DNA of 64,000 nucleotides from an uncultured Pelagibacteraceae bacterium (lineage in GTDB: Bacteria > Pseudomonadota > Alphaproteobacteria > Pelagibacterales > Pelagibacteraceae): the NCBI GenBank assembly GCA_902559635.1, contig CACEIY010000001.1:1-64000 (forward strand), written 5' to 3'. Made by a program: the position numbers and the translations under genes. The notes below the pieces were generated by a model. That model worked only from the letters and a program-made list of their open reading frames with translations. It did not search any database and was not told the DNA's origin. Positions 58,919-64,000 of the stretch are shown here, piece after piece (position 1 is the first letter of the stretch; the number at the start of each line of letters is the position of its first letter).

Positions 58919-59428
58919 TTATCCAATTTTAATTGTGTTAACATTTAAAAATTCATATTTTGGAACTTCCATGTTTGTTGGAGCAGGTCCTTTTCTTATT
59001 CTACCTGATGTGTCGTAGTGAGAACCATGACATGGACAAAACCATCCGTTATAGTCACCTTTATCATTTAAAGGCACACATCCTAAGTGAGTACAAATAC
59101 CAAGCATCACTAACCACTCTGGATCCTTCGCTCTATCCTCATCTTTTTCAGGATGTTTTAATTCTTCCATTTTAACTGCCTTTGCCTCAGCTATTTCATC
59201 TTGAGTTCTTCTTCTAATAAAAACTGGTTTACCTCTCCAAAGTACGGTTATTGTATTTCCTGGTTCAACTGAACTAACATCGACCTCAGTGCTTGCCAAT
59301 GCCTTAACAGATGCATCTGGATTCATTTGGTCAATTAATGGCCATGCTACTGCACCTACACCAACTACACCTAGTGCATATGTTGCTGTAAATAAAAATT
59401 CTCTTCTTTTTGGTTTTTTTTCAGACAT
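58919..59428 (-). CDS. petA: Rieske iron-sulfur subunit of the bc1 complex
   Basis: 2Fe-2S subunit that takes electrons from ubiquinol. The N-terminus has a twin-arginine-type motif (KRREFLFT) and one membrane helix ([16 protein letters not shown]). The Rieske site is CTHLGCVPL ... CPCHGSHYD, followed by [15 protein letters not shown]. 169 aa. It is first in petABC and diverges from trmL across 72 bp. Confidence 0.97.
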   Translation of the reverse strand: MSEKKPKRREFLFTATYALGVVGVGAVAWPLIDQMNPDASVKALASTEVDVSSVEPGNTITVLWRGKPVFIRRRTQDEIAEAKAVKMEELKHPEKDEDRAKDPEWLVMLGICTHLGCVPLNDKGDYNGWFCPCHGSHYDTSGRIRKGPAPTNMEVPKYEFLNVNTIKIG

Positions 59429-59500
59429 GTATAAAATTTAAGTTTTGTTTATTTAATATATAATTTCATATAATAAAATAGTATTTTTTCCATAGATAGA

Positions 59501-59974
59501 ATGACACACGAATACTCACGAGAAGACATAAAAATTGCATTGTTTGAACCTGATATACCTCAAAATACTGCTGCAATTATAAGAACTTGCGCTTGTCTAG
59601 GGGCAAAACTAGAAATTATTGAACCGTGTGGTTTTTTACTAACTGACAAGAGATTTAAAAGAGTTGTAATGGACTACCTTAATGAAGACGATATAAAAAT
59701 TTATAAAAGTATAGATGATTTTTTTAAAGCTAAAAAAAATCAAAGAATTATATTGATGACAACAAAAGCTTCTGTAAGTTATCATTCTTTCAAATTTAAG
59801 AAAGGAGACACAATTTTATTTGGGCGTGAAAGCGCAGGTGTACCAAAAGAAATACATAAGCTAATTAAAAATAGACTAAAAATACCTATGGAGAAAAATA
59901 AGAGATCATTAAATATTGCATCCTCAGTTGCAATAATAGTGGCTGAAATTTTAAGACAAATTAGATGGATTTGA
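59501..59974 (+). CDS. trmL: tRNA (cytidine/uridine-34-2'-O-)-methyltransferase TrmL
   Basis: SPOUT-class enzyme that methylates the wobble ribose of certain Leu tRNAs. Shows IALFEPDIPQNTAAIIRTCACLG, the knot motifs ILFGRESAGVPKEI and IPMEKNKRSLNIASSVAII. 157 aa is standard. The start is ATG at 59501. It overlaps hemF by 10 bp. Confidence 0.94.
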   Translation: MTHEYSREDIKIALFEPDIPQNTAAIIRTCACLGAKLEIIEPCGFLLTDKRFKRVVMDYLNEDDIKIYKSIDDFFKAKKNQRIILMTTKASVSYHSFKFKKGDTILFGRESAGVPKEIHKLIKNRLKIPMEKNKRSLNIASSVAIIVAEILRQIRWI

Positions 59975-60792
59975 ATATTAAAAAAGATTTAACAAGTAAT
60001 TGGTTTAAATTATTACAAGACGCATTTTGTTACGATATAGATAAATTAGAAAATAATAGAGCAACATTTCAATCAACTACATGGAAGAGAAATTCAAAAA
60101 AAGATGAAGGAGGTGGTGAGTATCGAATTTTAAGAAACGGAAAAGTTTTTGAAAAAGTTGGTATAAATTTTTCAAAAGTATATGGAAAATTTCCAAAAAA
60201 ATTTCAGATAAATATTCCTGGCGCTAAAAAAGATCCAAGATTTTGGGCCTCTGGGATTTCTGTAGTGATGCATATGAAAAATCCTTTAATTCCTGCTATG
60301 CATTTTAATACAAGGTATATCTGTACTACTCAACAATGGTTTGGAGGAGGCATGGACTTTACGCCTTCTAAAAAAGATAATCTTGAAAAAAAAAATATTC
60401 ACAAAAACCTTAAAACTATGTGTAACAGACATAATAAAAATTATTATAAAAAATATAAAAAATGGTGTGATAAATATTTTTATTTACCTCATCGAAATGA
60501 ACCTAGAGGAGTCGGTGGAATTTTCTTCGATTACAAAAATGATAGTTTCGAAAAAGATTTTAAATTTGTCAGAGATGTAGGAATAACTTTTCAAATGTTA
60601 TTTAATGAAATAATTAAAAGAAAATTAAAAAAAAAATGGACTTTAAAAGATAAAGAGTCACAATATATTAAAAGAGGAAGATATGCTGAATTTAATCTGC
60701 TTTATGATAGAGGGACAAAATTTGGATTACAAACAGGTGGAAATGTTGAAGGAATTTTAATGTCTCTTCCTCCATTAGCAAAATGGAAATAA
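59965..60792 (+). CDS. hemF: Oxygen-dependent coproporphyrinogen III oxidase
   Basis: Aerobic oxidative decarboxylation step in haem synthesis, useful for the bc1 haems encoded next door. Shows FQSTTWKRNSKKDEGGGEYRIL, ASGISVVMHMKNPLIPAMHFNTRYI, WFGGGMDFTP, PHRNEPRGVGGIFFD and the C-terminal FNLLYDRGTKFGLQTGGNVEGILMSLPPLAKW. 275 aa is slightly shorter than E. coli HemF (299 aa). Confidence 0.97.
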   Translation: MDLNIKKDLTSNWFKLLQDAFCYDIDKLENNRATFQSTTWKRNSKKDEGGGEYRILRNGKVFEKVGINFSKVYGKFPKKFQINIPGAKKDPRFWASGISVVMHMKNPLIPAMHFNTRYICTTQQWFGGGMDFTPSKKDNLEKKNIHKNLKTMCNRHNKNYYKKYKKWCDKYFYLPHRNEPRGVGGIFFDYKNDSFEKDFKFVRDVGITFQMLFNEIIKRKLKKKWTLKDKESQYIKRGRYAEFNLLYDRGTKFGLQTGGNVEGILMSLPPLAKWK

Positions 60793-60793
60793 A

Positions 60794-61270
60794 ATGGATA
60801 AAGAACCAATTACCATAAACTGTTTTAAAAAACTAAAAGAAGAATTAGTTTTTTTAAAAGAAAAAAAAAGACCAGAAATTATTGCTGCAATTTCAGAAGC
60901 TAGATCTCATGGAGATCTAAAAGAAAATGCTGAATATCATGCCGCTAAAGAAGAACAATCACATAACGAAGGAAGAATTGCAGAGATAAATGATATTATT
61001 GCTAGGGCAAATGTGATTGATGTTACAAAGATTAATAATGAAGGTAAGGTAATTTTTGGATCCACAGTATTTTTAGAAAATTTAGATACTAATGAAAAAA
61101 TAGACTACAAAATAGTCTGTAAAAATGAAGCAGATATAAAACAAAAACTAATATACTTTCAATCTCCAATTGGACGAGGTTTGATTGGAAAAAATAAAAA
61201 TGATCTAGTAGAAATTAATACTCCCGCAGGTATTAAAAACTTTGAAATTAAAGACGTTAAATATATTTAA
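60794..61270 (+). CDS. greA: Transcription elongation factor GreA
   Basis: Rescues stalled RNA polymerase by stimulating transcript cleavage. The N-terminal coiled coil has ISEARSHGDLKENAEYHAAKEEQ with the acidic tip, followed by an FKBP-like C-terminal domain ending SPIGRGLIGKNKNDLVEINTPAG. 158 aa is normal. It follows hemF after 1 bp and shares a TTAA stop palindrome with convergent cca. Confidence 0.97.
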   Translation: MDKEPITINCFKKLKEELVFLKEKKRPEIIAAISEARSHGDLKENAEYHAAKEEQSHNEGRIAEINDIIARANVIDVTKINNEGKVIFGSTVFLENLDTNEKIDYKIVCKNEADIKQKLIYFQSPIGRGLIGKNKNDLVEINTPAGIKNFEIKDVKYI

Positions 61271-62541
61271 CGACTTATAATTTTATTAATTTGTTTATCA
61301 GATAATTCAAAATTATTATTTACCCACTCTTCTTCAATCATTTTAATCTTATTTCCTAAAGTTTTTCCTTCAGGAATATTATACTCTGACATCAAAGTTT
61401 GAGCACTAATAGGCATGGTTGGCATAACTTTAGATTTAAAAGTTTCAAGTAAATTAATCAAATTTTTATCAATTTTTTTTGAAACAAATAATTTATAACT
61501 TAAAATATCTATCACAGCTTGTTTGCCATTATAATAAAATAGTTTATTTAAACTTTTTTCAGAAAATGATTTACTAGTTATCTTATCATTAAAAAAATGA
61601 TTAATAATTTTTAATCTTTTTTGGTTTTTTTTAGAAATATTGAATTTATACATAAAAAATTCTAAATTATCAGACTCATCTATGATCAATAACGAAAGTA
61701 AAAAAATAATATCACATTCATCTAATTTTTTTTTAGCAAAAAAATTTAAATTTTTAAAAATCTTTATTTTTTTTAATTGAGGAAAAATAATTTCAATTAG
61801 TTCAGTAGATAATTTATCATTGGAAAGTTTTTCTAAAACTTTAGATTTTATAAATTTTTTAAGTTCATCAAATAATCTATCTTTTGATAAATTTGAAATT
61901 CCACTTAAATTTTTTCTTAAAATTTTTAATATTTCTTGATCATGCTTATGCTTAGAATAAATTAAAAAAAATCTTAAATAACGAAGTATTCTTAAATAGT
62001 CTTCTTTAATTCTTTCCTCTGGATCTCCAATAAATTTAACTATTCCATTATCTAAATCTTTTTTACCATTAAAAGGGTCAAATAAATTACCATTGGCATC
62101 TGCATAAATTGAATTAATAGAAAAGTCTCTTCTTGAAGCATCTTTTTTCCAGTCAATAGAAAATTTAACTTCTGCATGTCTCCCGTCAGTATCAATATCT
62201 TCTCTTAAACTAGTGATTTCAAATTTATAATCTTCAATAACAACAGTAATAGTACCATGCTCGATTCCCGTTTCATAAAAATTAATATTATTTTTTTTTA
62301 ATGCAGAACTTACTTCTTTAGGATTTAAATTAGTTGCTAAATCTATATCGTCTACTTTTTCTTTATTGATTATTTTTCTAACACAGCCACCAACATATCT
62401 AATTTCACTAGTACCTGAATGATTATTTATTGCATTAAAGATTTTACTAGCTGGCGTATTCACAGTTAAATCTTTTATAGCTAAGGAAATATAGTCTAGA
62501 TTATTTGAGCGTAATAAAATTTTATCTAAAAGTTTATTCAT
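61267..62541 (-). CDS. cca: CCA-adding tRNA nucleotidyltransferase (class II)
   Basis: Adds or repairs the 3' CCA of tRNAs. The nucleotidyltransferase head shows IRYVGGCVRK, DDIDLATN (catalytic Asp pair), GTITVVI, TSLREDIDTDGRHA and RRDFSINSIYAD, then RILRYLRF. 424 aa. The C-terminal helical body is divergent. Only 3 nt separate its ATG from the encoded CCA of tRNA-Gln, so cca lies directly behind a tRNA on the same strand. Confidence 0.95.
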   Translation of the reverse strand: MNKLLDKILLRSNNLDYISLAIKDLTVNTPASKIFNAINNHSGTSEIRYVGGCVRKIINKEKVDDIDLATNLNPKEVSSALKKNNINFYETGIEHGTITVVIEDYKFEITSLREDIDTDGRHAEVKFSIDWKKDASRRDFSINSIYADANGNLFDPFNGKKDLDNGIVKFIGDPEERIKEDYLRILRYLRFFLIYSKHKHDQEILKILRKNLSGISNLSKDRLFDELKKFIKSKVLEKLSNDKLSTELIEIIFPQLKKIKIFKNLNFFAKKKLDECDIIFLLSLLIIDESDNLEFFMYKFNISKKNQKRLKIINHFFNDKITSKSFSEKSLNKLFYYNGKQAVIDILSYKLFVSKKIDKNLINLLETFKSKVMPTMPISAQTLMSEYNIPEGKTLGNKIKMIEEEWVNNNFELSDKQINKIISR

Positions 62542-62544
62542 AAT

Positions 62545-62618
62545 TGGCTGGGGCGCTAGGATTCGAACCTAGGATGCAGGTACCAAAAACCCGTGCCTTA
62601 CCGCTTGGCTACGCCCCA
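62545..62618 (-). tRNA. tRNA-Gln (UUG)
   Basis: 74 nt including encoded CCA. Acceptor TGGGGCG/CGCCCCA with discriminator G, D-arm AGCCAAGCGGTAAGGC, anticodon loop TTTTGGT (anticodon TTG), and T-arm CTAGG-TTCGAAT-CCTAG. The U1-A72 pair and G73 are typical tRNA-Gln identity elements. It lies directly upstream of cca on the same strand. Confidence 0.97.
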
Positions 62619-62651
62619 ATATTACATCCATATAACACAATAAAACTAAAT

Positions 62652-63500
62652 TTAAATAGTTATTGCTGTTTTACACCAGTATTTTCGAAAATGTTTTTTA
62701 ACTTTTTTTTCAGCCTGTTTACATAATTTACTTGAAGAAAAATAAGCAATCATAGCTGAGCCTGAGCCTGTCATTCTAACTAATTTAACATTTGGCAACT
62801 TTTCTAAAAATACTTTTAATAATTTAAGTTTTGGATAAATTTTAAAAGCAATTGACTCTAAATCATTACTCATTTTTTTTAATTCGAAATAACTGAATAA
62901 TTCTTTCTTAGGATTATTAAATTTTGAGCTATTAAATTTTTTTACTTTTGAATAAATTTGTTTAGTTGAGCATCCAAAATTTGGCTTAATAACTAAAACA
63001 TTCTTATTTTTTATAGCTGAAATTTTATAAATAGCACCATTTGATTTTAATATTAAATTTTTAGAACTCATGCCCAAAATAACATCTGAGCCTATAAAAT
63101 TTGTTATTTTTAAAATTTTTTTTTGACTTATCTTAATATTTTGTTTTTTTATCAAAAATTTTAAAATAGTAGCAGCATTCATTGAGCCTCCACCTAGTCC
63201 AGCTTTAGAGGGAATATTCTTTTCAATTTTAATTTCATATTTTTTATCTTTAAGTAATTTTTTTTTATCAAGAATTTTTAATAATTTTGATATTGTATTT
63301 ATTTTTCCAATGTTTTTTGAAAATTTTCCAGTAAACTTTATTATATGTTTTTTTTTATCGATCTCTTTAATTAATATTTCATCGCTCAAGCTTAAAAAAG
63401 ATATAATGCTCTCTATTTTGTGAATTAAAAATGATTTCCCTACAATATTCAATGCTAAATTTATTTTAGCAAATGATTTTATTTTCCAATAACCATTCAA
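62652..63500 (-). CDS. ispE: 4-diphosphocytidyl-2-C-methyl-D-erythritol kinase
   Basis: GHMP kinase of the MEP isoprenoid pathway. Shows FAKINLALNIVGK at the start, the ATP loop PSKAGLGGGSMNAATIL, and the late motif RMTGSGSAMIAYF. 282 aa is normal. It starts within the stop of the TPR gene (ATGA) and precedes tRNA-Gln by 33 bp. Confidence 0.96.
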   Translation of the reverse strand: MNGYWKIKSFAKINLALNIVGKSFLIHKIESIISFLSLSDEILIKEIDKKKHIIKFTGKFSKNIGKINTISKLLKILDKKKLLKDKKYEIKIEKNIPSKAGLGGGSMNAATILKFLIKKQNIKISQKKILKITNFIGSDVILGMSSKNLILKSNGAIYKISAIKNKNVLVIKPNFGCSTKQIYSKVKKFNSSKFNNPKKELFSYFELKKMSNDLESIAFKIYPKLKLLKVFLEKLPNVKLVRMTGSGSAMIAYFSSSKLCKQAEKKVKKHFRKYWCKTAITI

Positions 63501-64000
63501 GATTTTTCAAGTCCTATAATTAATTTATTATTAATTTTATTAATTAGTTCCTCCTCAGCATCTTTCATTTCTAAAACCATTGACCAAAAGTATCTAGCTT
63601 GAATTTTTCTATCTAATTGCCACAATATATCTCCATAATGATCATTAACTATTGGGTCTTCTGGCATTAGCTCCACTGCTCTTTTTAAAAATTTTTCAGC
63701 CTTAATAAAATCATCAGTTAAATAATAAGCCCAACCAATAGAATCTATAATGTAAGGATCGTTACTTTCACTTGCATAGGCTTTTTCTAACATTTGAATG
63801 GCTTCATCTATTTTATAATCTCTTTCAAGCCATGAATAAGCAAGATAGTTTAAAACATAGGCGTCATTTGGTTTTATTTTTAATGAATGTAACAAATCTT
63901 TATCAGCGTTTTCATAATCTTTTAATCTCTCATAAGTGCCTCCTCTTCGATATAATAAATCTGATTTTAATTCAGAATTTTCATCTAAAGAATTAATAAT
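63497..64000 (-). CDS. TPR-repeat protein, 3' portion (gene enters from the right edge)
   Basis: The ORF track begins at an internal TTG (63895), but the frame stays open to base 64000, so this is the C-terminal 167 residues of a longer protein. TPR units are visible: LLYRRGGTYERLKDYENADKDL, YLAYSWLERDYKIDEAIQMLEKA, DSIGWAYYLTDDFIKAEKFLKRA and HYGDILWQLDRKIQARYFW. It is coupled to ispE by an ATGA overlap. TPR proteins upstream of ispE occur in other alphaproteobacteria; the function cannot be assigned from this fragment. Confidence 0.85.
   Translation of the reverse strand: MINSLDENSELKSDLLYRRGGTYERLKDYENADKDLLHSLKIKPNDAYVLNYLAYSWLERDYKIDEAIQMLEKAYASESNDPYIIDSIGWAYYLTDDFIKAEKFLKRAVELMPEDPIVNDHYGDILWQLDRKIQARYFWSMVLEMKDAEEELINKINNKLIIGLEKS

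Noticed and set aside
62544-62726. 60-aa plus-strand ORF in the track
   Set aside because: Antisense of tRNA-Gln and the ispE end; its GFEPRM-like motif is a common artefact of translated antisense tRNA.

Overview
The window looks like one continuous stretch of a streamlined, very AT-rich alphaproteobacterial chromosome, most probably Pelagibacterales (SAR11). The evidence is the strong A/T codon bias (I did not compute GC), short proteins, intergenic gaps mostly under 100 bp, many 1-24 bp gene overlaps, and gene neighbourhoods typical of alphaproteobacteria: murC-murB-ddl-ftsQ, lpxC-bamD-ligA, yqeY-dnaG-rpoD opposite carAB, petABC, and ubiK/lgt/midA/pgeF/prs/rplY/pth/ychF. I see no insertion sequence, prophage, CRISPR array or rRNA. 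RNA genes are rnpB and three tRNAs, all on the minus strand and all with an encoded CCA.

Layout. 1-370: 5' part of an AsmA-like membrane protein (minus), running off the left edge. 400-4132: uvrD and pepP (plus). 4115-24917: one unbroken minus-strand block of 18 genes read right to left: mraZ, ftsZ, rsmH, ftsL, ftsI, a murE-murF fusion, mraY, murD, ftsW, murG, murC, murB, ddl, ftsQ, a very short FtsA-like gene, lpxC, bamD, ligA. This is the division and cell-wall (dcw) cluster. Its promoter carries three TGGG boxes at 10-bp pitch, a textbook MraZ operator. 24918-26208: that promoter, rnpB and an AmiD-like amidase. 26271-29113: mlaA-mlaC, tRNA(CAU), a secreted or anchored alpha/beta hydrolase, and an aberrant tRNA-Val(GAC). 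29122-33243: rpoD, dnaG, yqeY (minus). 33370-37765: carAB (plus). 37762-41520: a 2OG-Fe(II) oxygenase, an ELM1-like protein, trxB and an aminotransferase. 41557-47300: uvrB, a FolM-like SDR, folB, uvrC, pgsA (plus). 47297-50884: ilvE, MarR/OmpR/EnvZ-type regulators, ubiK. 50935-56888: lgt, midA-like, pgeF, prs, rplY, pth, ychF (plus). 56865-59428: cytochrome bc1 genes (minus). 59501-61270: trmL, hemF, greA (plus). 61267-64000: cca, tRNA-Gln, ispE and a partial TPR gene (minus).

How the genes work together. The dcw block makes UDP-MurNAc-pentapeptide (MurB, MurC, MurD, MurE-MurF, Ddl), moves it onto lipid (MraY, MurG), and builds the septum (FtsZ, FtsQ, FtsL, FtsW, FtsI). LpxC and BamD add outer-membrane synthesis; MlaA/MlaC maintain lipid asymmetry. 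UvrB, UvrC, UvrD and LigA cover most of nucleotide excision repair. The bc1 complex, UbiK, HemF and Lgt support the respiratory envelope.

The most notable points are in the division cluster: ftsZ has moved to directly behind mraZ, and the usual ftsA slot holds a 233-residue FtsA-like protein that keeps an SHS2-like region and an amphipathic C-terminus but lacks the ATPase core. Second is a tRNA-Val whose D-loop and T-loop have both lost their canonical elbow nucleotides. Third is extreme compaction: all seven convergent protein-coding pairs overlap or abut, leaving no room for a dedicated intrinsic terminator.
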